A stretch of 64,000 nucleotides of DNA from Pseudomonas sp. PA27(2017) (GTDB lineage Bacteria; Pseudomonadota; Gammaproteobacteria; Pseudomonadales; Pseudomonadaceae). Positions 52,049 to 61,117 of the stretch are shown piece after piece. The stretch is from positions 62,001 to 126,000 of the forward strand of contig NZ_MSXW01000058.1 in assembly GCF_001945445.1 (NCBI RefSeq), given 5' to 3'. Within the stretch, counting starts at the first letter, position 1. Every line of letters begins with the position of its first letter. The notes beneath the pieces are model-generated. The model ran no database searches and was not told the origin of the DNA. It saw only the letters and a program-made list of their open reading frames with translations. The translations under genes were made by a program, and so were the position numbers.

Positions 52049-53593
52049 TCAGGCCACCGAGCGCCGAGAGAAGTCGCGCAGGCGGAAACCGAGGATGCCC
52101 AGCACCGCGAAATAGCTCAGCGCACCAGCGGCCACCAGCGCCCCCAGGCGCAGCAGACGCGCCAACATGTTGCCGTCGCTCCACGCCGGCATCAGCCAGA
52201 GCATGCCGACCAGCACCACGACCATCACCAGCAGCGCCGCCAGCAGCTTGCTGGCGAACATCCCCCAGCCCGGTTGCGGCTGGTAGAAACCGCGGGCGCG
52301 CAGCTTCCAGAACAGCAGCCCGGCGTTCAGGCAGGCAGCCAGGCCGATGGCCAGGGCCAAGCCGGCATGGGCCAGGGGAATGACGAAGATGAACAGCACG
52401 TTCATCACCTGAGTCATCAGCAGGGTGAACATGGCGATGCGCACTGGCGTGCGAATGTCCTGGCGCGCATAGAAGGCCGGCGCCAGCACCTTCACCAGTA
52501 GCATTCCCAACAGCCCCAGCGAATAGGCCAGCAAGGCGCGCTGAGTCATGTCGGCGTCGTTGGCGGTGAAGTTGCCGTACTGGAACAGCGACACCACCAG
52601 CGGCTCGGCCAGCAGCGCCAGGGCCAGGGCGCAGGGCAGCGCCAGCAGGATGCACAGGCGCAGCCCCCAGTCGAGCAGCTTCGAGTAGGCGGCCGGATCC
52701 TCGGCGGCGTGGGTCTTGGCCAGCGATGGCAGCAGGATGGTGCCCAAGGCGACGCCCAGAACCCCGGACGGCAGTTCCATCAGGCGGTCGGCGTAGTACA
52801 TCCACGACACGGAGCCTGCGACCAGAAAGGAGGCGAAGATGGTGTTGATGATCAGCGAGATCTGCGCCACCGACACACCGAGGATCGCTGGGCCCATCTG
52901 CCGCAGCACACGCCATACGCCGCTGTCGCGCAGGTTCAGACGCGGCAGCACCAGGAGGCCGATCTTGCGCAGGTGCGGCAATTGATAGAGCAGCTGCAAC
53001 AGGCCGCCGACCAGCACCGCCCAGCCCATGGCCATGATCGGTGGGTCGAAATACGGGGTCAGGAACAGCGCGAAGACGATCATGCTGACGTTGAGCAGGG
53101 TCGGCACGAAAGCCGGTACCGCGAAGCGGTTCCAGGTATTGAGCAGCGCGCTGGCGAAGGACGACAGGGAGATCAGCAGAATATAAGGGAAGGTCACCCG
53201 TAGCAGATCGCTGGTCAGTTCGAAGCGCTCGGGGTTGTCGCTGAAGCCGGGGGCCGAGGCCCAGACGATCCAGGGCGCAGCCAGCACACCGAGCAGGGTC
53301 ACCAGCGCCAGGATCAGCGTCAGTTGACCGGCCACGTAGGCAACGAAGGTACGCGTCGCCTCCTCGCCCTTCTGCGTCTTGTATTCCGCCAGGATCGGTA
53401 CGAAGGCCTGTGAGAACGCTCCCTCGGCGAAGATGCGGCGCAGCAGGTTGGGCAGCTTGAAGGCCACCACGAAGGCATCCGAGGCGATACCCGCACCGAA
53501 GATCCGGGCCATGATGGTGTCGCGCACGAAACCCAGAACCCGCGACAACATGGTGATGGAACTGACCGCGGCCAGCGACTTGAGAAGATTCAT
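52049..53593 (-). CDS. murJ: lipid II flippase MurJ (MviN)
   Basis: A 514-residue MATE-like flippase with about 14 membrane helices that moves the peptidoglycan precursor lipid II across the inner membrane. Family signs are SLAAVSSITMLSRVLGFVRDTIMARIFGAG at the N-terminus and DAFVVAFKLPNLLRRIFAEGAFSQAFVP. It is transcribed divergently from rpsT, as in P. aeruginosa. Confidence 0.96.
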   Translation of the reverse strand: MNLLKSLAAVSSITMLSRVLGFVRDTIMARIFGAGIASDAFVVAFKLPNLLRRIFAEGAFSQAFVPILAEYKTQKGEEATRTFVAYVAGQLTLILALVTLLGVLAAPWIVWASAPGFSDNPERFELTSDLLRVTFPYILLISLSSFASALLNTWNRFAVPAFVPTLLNVSMIVFALFLTPYFDPPIMAMGWAVLVGGLLQLLYQLPHLRKIGLLVLPRLNLRDSGVWRVLRQMGPAILGVSVAQISLIINTIFASFLVAGSVSWMYYADRLMELPSGVLGVALGTILLPSLAKTHAAEDPAAYSKLLDWGLRLCILLALPCALALALLAEPLVVSLFQYGNFTANDADMTQRALLAYSLGLLGMLLVKVLAPAFYARQDIRTPVRIAMFTLLMTQVMNVLFIFVIPLAHAGLALAIGLAACLNAGLLFWKLRARGFYQPQPGWGMFASKLLAALLVMVVVLVGMLWLMPAWSDGNMLARLLRLGALVAAGALSYFAVLGILGFRLRDFSRRSVA

Positions 53594-53853
53594 TCGGCAG
53601 GGATGCTCAATCGGCGTTTACTGGATCGATTTCGGCGCGCGCGTCACGCGCCAGCAACAGACCGCGCCGACCCGCGAAGGTGCGACGGCGCCGGTGCGGC
53701 CGGGAGTGTAGAATCGCCGGCGCGATAAAGCATCCTTCGTGTTATCCGCCCCGCGACGACTGACGCAGTATCGACCTTGACAAGTGCCGCGCTCGCCTTC
53801 ATGATTCGCGGCCTTATTTGTCAGTAACCCCATAGTTTTCGAGGAGCTTGACG

Positions 53854-54129
53854 GTGGCCAATACACCTTCTGCCAAAAAACGCGCAAAACAGGCTGAGAA
53901 GCGTCGTAGCCATAACGCCAGCCTGCGCTCCATGGTTCGTACCTACATCAAGAACGTAGTCAAGGCTATCGACGCCAAAGACCACGAGAAAGCACAAGCT
54001 GCTTACACCCTGGCTGTGCCTGTTATCGACCGTATGGCCGACAAGGGCATCATCCACAAGAACAAGGCCGCTCGTCACAAGAGCCGCCTGAACGGCCACG
54101 TCAAGGCACTCAACCAAGCTGCTGCCTAA
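53854..54129 (+). CDS. rpsT: 30S ribosomal protein S20
   Basis: A 91-residue S20 (ANTPSAKKRAKQAEKRRSHN, SMVRTYIKNVVKAI, HKNKAARHKSRLNGHVKAL). Translation starts at a GTG, fixed by GAGGAG seven bases upstream; GTG/TTG starts are common for rpsT, which is autoregulated. Flanked by murJ on the other strand and a strong terminator. Confidence 0.97.
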   Translation: MANTPSAKKRAKQAEKRRSHNASLRSMVRTYIKNVVKAIDAKDHEKAQAAYTLAVPVIDRMADKGIIHKNKAARHKSRLNGHVKALNQAAA

Positions 54130-54144
54130 GCGTACCGCTTCATG

Positions 54145-54172
54145 AAAAACCGGCCTCAGGGCCGGTTTTTTA
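54145..54172 (+). terminator. Rho-independent terminator of rpsT
   Basis: The stem AAACCGGCC/GGCCGGTTT with a short loop followed by a T run ends 43 bases after the rpsT stop codon. Confidence 0.92.
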
Positions 54173-54408
54173 TTGCTCAGAGAAAAGTGCCACCTTTTGC
54201 TCCATGCCCTTCTCCACGCAAGTACTGAGCCCCCATCTGACAATCCGCCCCGCCCGCGCCAGAACATTTGAAGACCTCAAAAGCAACAGCAAGGCCCCAC
54301 AGAGGCAGCAGAGGCAATATCAAACCAGCGGAGCCGCCAACAAAAACGCGTTCCGAATTGCCCAGGCACAGCGAAGCGACCCTACTGACGAACCTAGCGG
54401 CCAGCGCC

Positions 54409-54873
54409 TCAGTTACCCTGCGGCCAGGGCAGGATCGGGATTGCCGTCACCGCATTCTGCGGGCTGCCCTCGATGATGCGGTCGCTGTAGACGAGATAAA
54501 CCAGGGTGTTGCGCTTCTGATCGAAGAAACGCACGACCTGCATGGTCTTGAACACCAGCGAGGTGCGCTCACGGAACACCTCCTCGCCATCCTTCAGGTC
54601 ACCGGCAAAGCTGATCGGCCCGACCTGGCGGCAGGCGATCGAGGCTTCGGCGCGGTCTTCGGCCAGGCCGAGGCCGCCCTTCACGCCACCGGTCTTGGCC
54701 CGCGACAGGTAGCAGGTCACGCCTGCCACCTTGGGATCGTCGAAGGCCTCGACGACGATCTTGTCGTTCGGCCCCAGCCACTTGAATACCGTGGAGACCT
54801 GACCGATTTCCTCGGCCAGGGCACCCATCGGCACAGCCATCAACGCCGCAGCAACCAGCAGAAGCTTACGCAT
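54409..54873 (-). CDS. creA: CreA family exported protein
   Basis: A 154-residue CreA-family protein with a signal peptide (KLLLVAAALMAVPMGALAEE) and the conserved VFKWLGPNDKIVVEAFDDPKV...CYLSRAKTGGVKGGLGLAED...CRQVGPI. Function unknown. ATG 54873 was selected because GGGAGG lies just upstream; a GTG two codons earlier overlaps that site. About 280 bases without genes separate it from rpsT. Confidence 0.92.
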   Translation of the reverse strand: MRKLLLVAAALMAVPMGALAEEIGQVSTVFKWLGPNDKIVVEAFDDPKVAGVTCYLSRAKTGGVKGGLGLAEDRAEASIACRQVGPISFAGDLKDGEEVFRERTSLVFKTMQVVRFFDQKRNTLVYLVYSDRIIEGSPQNAVTAIPILPWPQGN

Positions 54874-54894
54874 CGCCACCTCCCAAAGGGCTCA

Positions 54895-56013
54895 CTAGAC
54901 CAGAATCAGATTATCGCGGTGCACCAGCTCCGGCTCGTCGACGTAGCCGAGCAGGCGCTCGATCTCGTCCGACGGACGACCGATGATCTTCTGTGCCTCC
55001 AGAGCACTGTAGTTGACCAGACCCCGGGCCACTTCCCGACCATCCGGCGCCACGCAGACCACCATTTCGCCGCGACGGAAGCTGCCTTGCACGGCCTTGA
55101 CGCCGACCGGTAGCAGGCTCTTGCGGTCGGAGACCAACGCCTTGACCGCACCATCGTCCAGCACCAGAGTGCCGCGGGTCTGCAGGTGGCCGGCCAGCCA
55201 TTGCTTGCGCGCCGCCAGCATGCCGCGCTCGGGCACCAGCAGGGTGCCGAGCAGTTCACCCGCCTTGAGGCGCGCCAGAACCTGATCGATGGCGCCGCCG
55301 ACGATCACCGTGTGCGCACCAGAGCGGGCCGCCAGGCGCGCCGCGCGCAGCTTGGTCTGCATACCACCGCGACCCAGTGCGCCGCCCACGCCACCCGCCA
55401 CCGCATCCAGGGCCGGGTCGTCAGCGCGTGCTTCATGGATCAACTGAGCATCGGGATTGTTGCGCGGGTCGGCATCGAACATGCCGTCACGATCGGTGAG
55501 AATCACCAGCAGATCGGCCTCGACCAGATTAGCCACCAGCGCGGCCAGGGTATCGTTGTCACCGAAACGGATACCGTCGGTCACCACGGTGTCGTTCTCG
55601 TTGATCACCGGCACCACGTCGAGCTCGACCAGGGTGCGCAGGGTGCTGCGCGCATTGAGGTAGCGCTTGCGGTCGGACAGGTCATCGTGGGTCAGCAGGA
55701 TCTGCGCAGTGCGTCGACCATGCTCGCCGAAGCTCGACTCCCAGGCCTGCACCAGGCCCATCTGGCCGATCGCCGCGGCAGCCTGCAGCTCGTGGATGGC
55801 GCTCGGGCGTGCCGTCCAGCCAAGACGACTCATCCCCGCCGCCACCGCGCCGGACGATACCAGCACCAGCTCCACGCCCTGCGCTCGCAGCGCCACCATC
55901 TGCTCGACCCACACCGCCATGGCGCCGCGATCCAGCCCCTTGCCATCGGCGGTCAGCAAGGCACTGCCGATCTTCACTACCCAGCGCTGCGCACCACTTA
56001 CCTTGTCACGCAT
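54895..56013 (-). CDS. proB: glutamate 5-kinase
   Basis: A 372-residue glutamate 5-kinase, first step of proline synthesis: kinase domain (WVVKIGSALLTADGKGLDR, VSSGAVAAGM, INENDTVVTD, GGMQTKLRAARLA) and C-terminal PUA domain (from about residue 280, RGTLVLDDGAVKAL). The start MRDKVSGAQRW equals the P. aeruginosa N-terminus. It lies downstream of obg. Confidence 0.96.
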   Translation of the reverse strand: MRDKVSGAQRWVVKIGSALLTADGKGLDRGAMAVWVEQMVALRAQGVELVLVSSGAVAAGMSRLGWTARPSAIHELQAAAAIGQMGLVQAWESSFGEHGRRTAQILLTHDDLSDRKRYLNARSTLRTLVELDVVPVINENDTVVTDGIRFGDNDTLAALVANLVEADLLVILTDRDGMFDADPRNNPDAQLIHEARADDPALDAVAGGVGGALGRGGMQTKLRAARLAARSGAHTVIVGGAIDQVLARLKAGELLGTLLVPERGMLAARKQWLAGHLQTRGTLVLDDGAVKALVSDRKSLLPVGVKAVQGSFRRGEMVVCVAPDGREVARGLVNYSALEAQKIIGRPSDEIERLLGYVDEPELVHRDNLILV

Positions 56014-56114
56014 GTTTTCCAACCCCAGCCAGAAGCACATTTTCGCAAGCCATCACCGGTAGCAACGGCCAAAACCTACAAAAACGCCGCTAAAAAGCGG
56101 CGTCTGTCGTCCTA

Positions 56115-57338
56115 TCAATCCCGGACGTAAATGATCTCCGGGCCGTCCTCTTCGTCTTCCTCGTCCCAGAAGCTGTCGTCCTCGTCGACGTCGCCCACGG
56201 CCCGCACGCCGGAGCGGCGCAGCGCACGCTTGTCGTCCAGCGCCTGCAACTGAGCACGCGCTTCATCTTCGATGCGCTGGTCGAGCTCGGCAAGCTCGGC
56301 GGCGTACTCGGGATTCTCCTGGATGCGCTCGGCGCGCGCTTCGAGGAAATCCATGATGTCGTAGCACAGCTGCTCGGTGCCTTCGCGCGCCAGGGCGGAG
56401 ACTACGTAGACAGGGCCTTCCCACTCGAGGCGAGCGACGATCTCGGCAACGCGCTGCTCCTTCTCCTCATCGAGGATCTGGTCGGCCTTGTTGAGCACCA
56501 GCCAGCGCTCACGATCGGCCAGCGCCGGACTGAACTTGGTCAACTCGGCGACGATGGTGGCCGCGGCCTCGGCCGGATCGGTCAGATCCAGCGGCGCCAT
56601 GTCGACGAGGTGCAGCAGCAAACGCGTACGCGCCAGGTGCTTGAGGAAGCGAATACCCAGCCCGGCACCCTCGGAGGCACCCTCGATCAAACCGGGAATG
56701 TCGGCGACCACGAAACTCTTGTAGCGGTCGACACTGACCACCCCCAGGTTCGGCACCAGCGTGGTGAACGGGTAATCGGCGACCTTCGGCTTGGCCGCCG
56801 ACACCGAGCGAATGAAGGTGCTCTTGCCCGCGTTCGGCAAACCGAGCAGACCGACGTCCGCCAATACCTTCAATTCCAGCTTGAGGTCACGCGCCTCACC
56901 CGGCTTGCCAGGCGTAGTCTGGCGCGGCGCACGGTTGGTGCTGGACTTGAAACGGGTATTGCCCAGGCCATGCCAGCCACCCTGGGCCACCATCAGGCGC
57001 TGCCCGGCCTTAGTCAGGTCGCCGATCACTTCCTGGGTACCGGCATCGATGACCGTGGTGCCGATCGGCACCGGCAGGATCAGGTCTTCGCCCTTGGCAC
57101 CGGTGCAGTCGGTGCTGCCACCCTTTTCACCATTGGGCGCCTGGAAACGGCGGGTATAGCGGTAATCCACCAGGGTATTGAGGTTGGCCATGGCCTCGAT
57201 GTAGATCGAGCCACCGTCACCACCATCACCACCGTTGGGGCCGCCGTTCTCGATGAACTTCTCGCGACGGAAGCTCATCATGCCATTGCCACCATCGCCG
57301 GCCTTTACAGAAATCGATACTTCATCGACGAATTTCAT
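56115..57338 (-). CDS. obg: Obg/CgtA GTPase
   Basis: A 407-residue Obg GTPase involved in 50S maturation and growth control. The Gly-rich Obg fold (DEVSISVKAGDGGNGMMSFRREKFIENGGPNGGDGGDGGSIYIEA) is followed by the G domain (G1 GLPNAGKSTFI, G3 DIPGLIEGA, G4 NKAD) and a long acidic C-terminal tail. GGGAGGTG precedes the ATG. It follows rpmA after a terminator. Confidence 0.97.
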   Translation of the reverse strand: MKFVDEVSISVKAGDGGNGMMSFRREKFIENGGPNGGDGGDGGSIYIEAMANLNTLVDYRYTRRFQAPNGEKGGSTDCTGAKGEDLILPVPIGTTVIDAGTQEVIGDLTKAGQRLMVAQGGWHGLGNTRFKSSTNRAPRQTTPGKPGEARDLKLELKVLADVGLLGLPNAGKSTFIRSVSAAKPKVADYPFTTLVPNLGVVSVDRYKSFVVADIPGLIEGASEGAGLGIRFLKHLARTRLLLHLVDMAPLDLTDPAEAAATIVAELTKFSPALADRERWLVLNKADQILDEEKEQRVAEIVARLEWEGPVYVVSALAREGTEQLCYDIMDFLEARAERIQENPEYAAELAELDQRIEDEARAQLQALDDKRALRRSGVRAVGDVDEDDSFWDEEDEEDGPEIIYVRD

Positions 57339-57507
57339 GGGTACACCTCCCGCCATAATCGCGGGTCACTGAAACAGGAAACACCGGGTGCTTGCGAAAT
57401 TGCCCTGAAACCACCCGCGTCAACCCAGGACAGTTTGGCAAGAACCCACACGATGCGCGCGCGGCGCCCGAATCGGACGAAGCCGAGCGCAACAGGATAC
57501 AGAAACA

Positions 57508-57538
57508 AAAAAGCCCCGTCGCAGGACGGGGCTTTTCC
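57508..57538 (-). terminator. Rho-independent terminator of rplU-rpmA
   Basis: On the minus strand AAGCCCCGTCCTGCGACGGGGCTTTTTTG forms a 9-bp GC-rich stem with a T tract, 14 bases after the rpmA stop codon. Some transcription may read through to obg. Confidence 0.92.
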
Positions 57539-57551
57539 AGCAACTTCGCGA

Positions 57552-57809
57552 TTAGGCCGCGACGACGCTTACGTAACGGCGACCGAAGGCACCTTTTACT
57601 TCAAACTTGATCACGCCTTCGATCTTGGCGAACAGGGTGTGATCCTTGCCCATGCCAACGCCGTAACCAGCGTGGAACTGGGTGCCGCGCTGACGCACGA
57701 TGATGTTGCCAGGAACGATTTTCTGGCCGCCATACATCTTCACGCCAAGGCGTTTGGCTTCTGAGTCGCGACCGTTGCGGGTACTACCGCCAGCTTTTTT
57801 GTGTGCCAT
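57552..57809 (-). CDS. rpmA: 50S ribosomal protein L27
   Basis: An 85-residue L27 (MAHKKAGGSTRNGRDSEAKRLGVK, GNIIVRQRGTQFHAG). L27 reaches the peptidyl-transferase centre. It follows rplU by 38 bases, the universal order. Confidence 0.97.
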   Translation of the reverse strand: MAHKKAGGSTRNGRDSEAKRLGVKMYGGQKIVPGNIIVRQRGTQFHAGYGVGMGKDHTLFAKIEGVIKFEVKGAFGRRYVSVVAA

Positions 57810-57847
57810 GAGTTCAATACTCCTATAAAGGGTTCAAGCGAAATGAA

Positions 57848-58159
57848 TCAGGCCTGAATACCGGTGATTTTGATCTCAGTGAACCACTGACGGTGGCCCT
57901 GACGCTTCATGTGGTGCTTACGACGACGGAACTTGATGATGGTGACTTTATCGTGACGACCTTGCGAAACGACTTCAGCCAATACCTTGGCGCCTTCGAC
58001 GACAGGAGCGCCGATGGTGACGTCATCACCGTTGCCAACCAGCAACACGCGGTCGAAAGTCAGTGCTTCGCCAGCGGCCAGCTCCAGTTTCTCGACCTTG
58101 AGGAATTCGCCTTCGGTGACTTTGTATTGCTTGCCACCAGTAACAATTACTGCGTACAT
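57848..58159 (-). CDS. rplU: 50S ribosomal protein L21
   Basis: A 103-residue L21 (MYAVIVTGGKQYKVTEGEFLKVEKL, FRRRKHHMKRQGHRQWFTEIKI). The start MYAVIV is the family N-terminus; GGAGAT precedes it. It is divergent from ispB, with a 263-bp intergenic region that carries both promoters. Confidence 0.97.
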   Translation of the reverse strand: MYAVIVTGGKQYKVTEGEFLKVEKLELAAGEALTFDRVLLVGNGDDVTIGAPVVEGAKVLAEVVSQGRHDKVTIIKFRRRKHHMKRQGHRQWFTEIKITGIQA

Positions 58160-58422
58160 GGTAAATCTCCGTTGATCCTGCTCACCCAGCGCTTTATAGG
58201 AATAGTGTCGGCTGGCATGGCTGCTCGGGGCCGGATGGACACCCTTGCAATTGCGTAAGGCAGGGAAATACCCAGGGGGAAGTTCAGGGTGCGCGATTGT
58301 ACGCAAGCCACCGGGACAGCGCAAGCGCCGCCTGCCATCGCCTTGACAGCCCCCACCCTGCCCCCTAGCATGCCGCGCAAACTATGGCCTATTAAAGCCG
58401 ATAGTGCCGGTCCAAGGAGCTT

Positions 58423-59400
58423 ATGTCGCTGATGCAACCCCAGACTTTCTACAGTGTGGTAGCGGATGATTTCGCCGCTGTTGACGGCATTATCCGTCAG
58501 CAAGTGGTATCCCGCGTCCCGCTGGTCGAGAAGATCGGCGACTACATCATCTCCGCTGGCGGCAAGCGCCTGCGCCCATTGCTGGTGCTGCTCAGTGGCA
58601 AGGCCCTGGGCCTGAACGACGAGCGTCTGCGCCTGCTGGCCGCCACCATCGAATTCCTGCACACCGCCACCCTGCTACACGACGACGTGGTCGACATGTC
58701 CGACATGCGCCGTGGCCGCAGCACCGCCAACGCACAGTGGGGCAACGCGCCCAGCGTGCTGGTCGGCGACTTCCTCTATTCGCGCTCGTTCGAGATGATG
58801 GTCGAGCTCGGTTCGATGCCGGTAATGAAGATCCTTTCCAAGGCCACCCGGGTGATTGCCGAGGGCGAGGTGCTGCAGCTGTCGAAGATCCGCGACGCCA
58901 GCACCACGGAAGAAACTTACATGGAAGTCATCCGCGGCAAGACCGCCATGCTCTTCGAGGCGTCGACACAGAGCGCCGCCGCCCTGGCCGAAGCGAGCGC
59001 CGAGCAGAACGAGGCGCTGCGCCTGTTCGGTGACCATCTTGGTGTTGCCTTCCAACTGGTCGATGACCTGCTCGACTACAAGGGTGATGCCGCCACGCTG
59101 GGCAAGAACGTCGGCGACGACCTGGCCGAGGGCAAGCCGACCCTGCCGCTGATCTACACCATGCGTGAAGGCAGCGCCGAGCAAGCCGCTCTGGTACGCA
59201 AGGCAATTCAGAAAGGTGGCCTGGAAGACCTGGAAAGCATCCGCGAAGCCGTGCAGGCCGCAGGCGCCCTGGATTACACCGCCAACCTGGCACGCGAATA
59301 CGCTGAACGCGCCATTGCCTGCCTGGAGGTGCTGCCTGCCAGCGCCTACCGCGACGCCCTGGTCGAGCTGAGCCACTTCGCCGTGGCGCGCACGCACTGA
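58423..59400 (+). CDS. ispB: polyprenyl diphosphate synthase
   Basis: A 325-residue trans-prenyltransferase that makes the C40-C45 ubiquinone side chain. Both Asp-rich motifs are seen (LLHDDVVDMSDMRRG and FQLVDDLLDYKGD), with GGKRLRP upstream. Two ATGs three codons apart are possible; the second (58432, MQPQTFY) matches P. aeruginosa and sits 12 bases from AAGGAG, the first only 3 bases from it. It complements ispH and ubiX in ubiquinone supply. Confidence 0.95.
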   Translation: MSLMQPQTFYSVVADDFAAVDGIIRQQVVSRVPLVEKIGDYIISAGGKRLRPLLVLLSGKALGLNDERLRLLAATIEFLHTATLLHDDVVDMSDMRRGRSTANAQWGNAPSVLVGDFLYSRSFEMMVELGSMPVMKILSKATRVIAEGEVLQLSKIRDASTTEETYMEVIRGKTAMLFEASTQSAAALAEASAEQNEALRLFGDHLGVAFQLVDDLLDYKGDAATLGKNVGDDLAEGKPTLPLIYTMREGSAEQAALVRKAIQKGGLEDLESIREAVQAAGALDYTANLAREYAERAIACLEVLPASAYRDALVELSHFAVARTH

Positions 59401-59422
59401 TTCAGCGGAAACCGCATGACCC

Positions 59423-59449
59423 GAAGCCCGTCCCTGCGACGGGCTTTTT
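59423..59449 (+). terminator. Rho-independent terminator of ispB
   Basis: AGCCCGTC/GACGGGCT with a five-base loop followed by TTTTT, 25 bases after the ispB stop codon. Confidence 0.9.
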
Positions 59450-59523
59450 CATGCTCGTCATCTTCCAAACCAGGCGTAACGGCAACCGTTCGACGAAAGG
59501 CGCGATTAACACTTGCTATTAAC

Positions 59524-59544
59524 GTAATAAGAATTATTCTCATA
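59524..59544. promoter_or_regulatory. Fur box
   Basis: GTAATAAGAATTATTCTCATA is a near-palindromic AT-rich 19-21-mer that matches Fur operator patterns (GAGAATAATTCTTATT on the other strand). It lies about 30 bases before the next start codon, where bound Fur would block transcription. Confidence 0.75.
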
Positions 59545-59572
59545 TCTACCAATCATTCAGGGAGATGCGAGC

Positions 59573-59800
59573 ATGACTTATCTAATAGACGCCTGGCTGG
59601 ACCGCCCTCATCCCTACCTGCGCATCCTGCACCGCGAGACCGGCGAGGTCTGCGCCGTACTCGAAGAAGAGGCGCTGGATGAATTGCGTAAGCAGGGTGA
59701 CCTGGATCTGCACGAACTGAGCTCGAGCGAGCCGCTGATCCTCAAGGAACTGGTGCGCAGCCTGTTCCTGTATTGCTATGCCCGGGCCTTGCGCCCGTGA
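59573..59800 (+). CDS. small conserved protein, PA4570-like, iron-regulated
   Basis: A 75-residue acidic protein (YLIDAWLDRPHPYLRILHRETGEVCAVLEEEALDEL) with no membrane segment. Position after ispB and size agree with P. aeruginosa PA4570, which is known as strongly induced under iron limitation. The Fur box upstream is consistent with that. The biochemical role is unknown. GGGAGA precedes the ATG. Confidence 0.82.
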   Translation: MTYLIDAWLDRPHPYLRILHRETGEVCAVLEEEALDELRKQGDLDLHELSSSEPLILKELVRSLFLYCYARALRP

Positions 59801-60021
59801 CACTTATCCGAAGGCTCGCGAGCTAGAGCCCTGCAAGGCCTAGGCGGCCCCGCAAAAATAGGCGAAGAAGCGGTCGGGGTCGCAACCGACTGTACTTTCG
59901 TACATGAGCATTACTCGCTCTGCTCGCCCTTCGGGCCGCGCTGAAGCGCGTTAGCCGCAAGCGGCTTTCCTCATCTATTTTTAACGCCGCAGGGCCGACG
60001 CGCAGCAGCCTTCGCAGGTGC
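59801..60021. other. structured intergenic region between convergent genes
   Basis: This 221-bp gap contains several nested GC-rich inverted repeats (GGTCGGGGTCGCAACCGAC, GTACTTTCGTAC, GGGCCGCGCTGAAGCGCG, GCCGCAAGCGGC) and complementary outer pieces (CAAAAATAG near 59855 and CTATTTTTA near 59975). It may be a dispersed structured element or a two-way terminator. No gene is seen. Confidence 0.5.
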
Positions 60022-60639
60022 TTACAGGATGTCGAGCAGCTCGACATCGAACACCAGCACGCTGTGCGGCGGGATGCTGCCAACGCCCTGGGCGCCATAG
60101 GCCAGCTCGCTCGGCACGTACAGGCGCCATTTGCTGCCGGTACCCATCAGTTGCAGGGCCTCGGTCCAACCGGCGATCACGCCACCTACCGGGAATTCGG
60201 CCGGCTGGCCGCGCTCGTAGGAGCTGTCGAACACGCTGCCGTCGATCAGGGTGCCGTGGTAGTGAGTACGCACACTGTCGTCGCGCGATGGCTTGGCGCC
60301 CTCGCCCGCGGTCAGCACTTCGTACTGCAGGCCTGAAGCCAGCACGGTGACGCCGTCACGCTTGGCGTTCTCGGCCAGGAAGGCCAGGCCCGCACCGGCA
60401 GCCGCGTCGGCCTTGGCCTTGGCTTCGGCCTGCATGACATCGCGGATGACCTTGAAACTGGCCGACAGCTCGGCTTCGCTGACGCGACTCTGCTGGCCGG
60501 CGAACGCATCGGCCAGGCCAGCCAGAACGGAATCCAGGCTCACGCCCGGTGGCGGGTTGTCACGCAGCTGGCCACCCAGTTGACGGCCAATGCCGTAGCT
60601 GACGCGTGCTTCGTCAGTGGAAAGATCGAGTTCGGACAT
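60022..60639 (-). CDS. fklB: FKBP-type peptidyl-prolyl isomerase FklB
   Basis: A 205-residue FKBP of the FklB/Mip group: an N-terminal dimerisation helix region (VSYGIGRQLGGQLRDNP...LADAFAGQQSRVSEAEL) and a C-terminal FKBP domain (VRTHYHGTLIDGSVFDSSYERGQPAEFPVGGVIAGWTEALQLM, VPSELAYGAQGVG). It has no signal peptide, so it is cytoplasmic. Corresponds to P. aeruginosa PA4572. Confidence 0.93.
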   Translation of the reverse strand: MSELDLSTDEARVSYGIGRQLGGQLRDNPPPGVSLDSVLAGLADAFAGQQSRVSEAELSASFKVIRDVMQAEAKAKADAAAGAGLAFLAENAKRDGVTVLASGLQYEVLTAGEGAKPSRDDSVRTHYHGTLIDGSVFDSSYERGQPAEFPVGGVIAGWTEALQLMGTGSKWRLYVPSELAYGAQGVGSIPPHSVLVFDVELLDIL

Positions 60640-60705
60640 GTCGCCGCTCCGCTAGCAGGAAAAAAGGCCGGCTAGCCTATCACGGTTCCAGTCGCCGCCC
60701 GTGCC

Positions 60706-61011
60706 TTACCAGCGGCTGCGCAGGCCGACCGGTACACGCAGGGCGTCGCGGGTGCCGCTCGGCAAGCCGCACATCTCGTCGTAGGCCGAGGCATGCACCA
60801 GAAACAGCGGCACGTCCGGCAGCTCCTCGAGCAGGTCGCGAGCATGTTCCACCGAGCGCAGGTGCAGGTTGCGCCCCGCGTCGTCGCGCAGGTAGGCGCG
60901 CTGCTCGGCGCCGAGAATCTGCAACAGGTAGATGCCGCCTTCCAGGGAAATCAGTTCGAGCTCGCTAACCGCACCATCGCGAGCCGCTCGCAGCAATTCG
61001 GGCAGGGTCAT
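60706..61011 (-). CDS. DUF6482-type conserved protein
   Basis: A 101-residue protein (MTLPELLRAARDGAVSELELISLEGGIYLLQILG, SVEHARDLLEELPDVPLFLVHASAYDEMCGLP) matching a small Pseudomonas family I recall as DUF6482. Unknown function. The ATG is preceded by GAGGA; an upstream in-frame ATG is unlikely. It follows the P. aeruginosa PA4573 position. Confidence 0.75.
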   Translation of the reverse strand: MTLPELLRAARDGAVSELELISLEGGIYLLQILGAEQRAYLRDDAGRNLHLRSVEHARDLLEELPDVPLFLVHASAYDEMCGLPSGTRDALRVPVGLRSRW

Positions 61012-61117
61012 GGCATGTCCTCGCAGGCAAGAGGCACCACTATACGATTGTCGCCGCGCAGATAACAAAACGCCCGGCGCTTTTCAGGGAAGGCCGGGCG
61101 TTGGGCAGGCAACGGGA

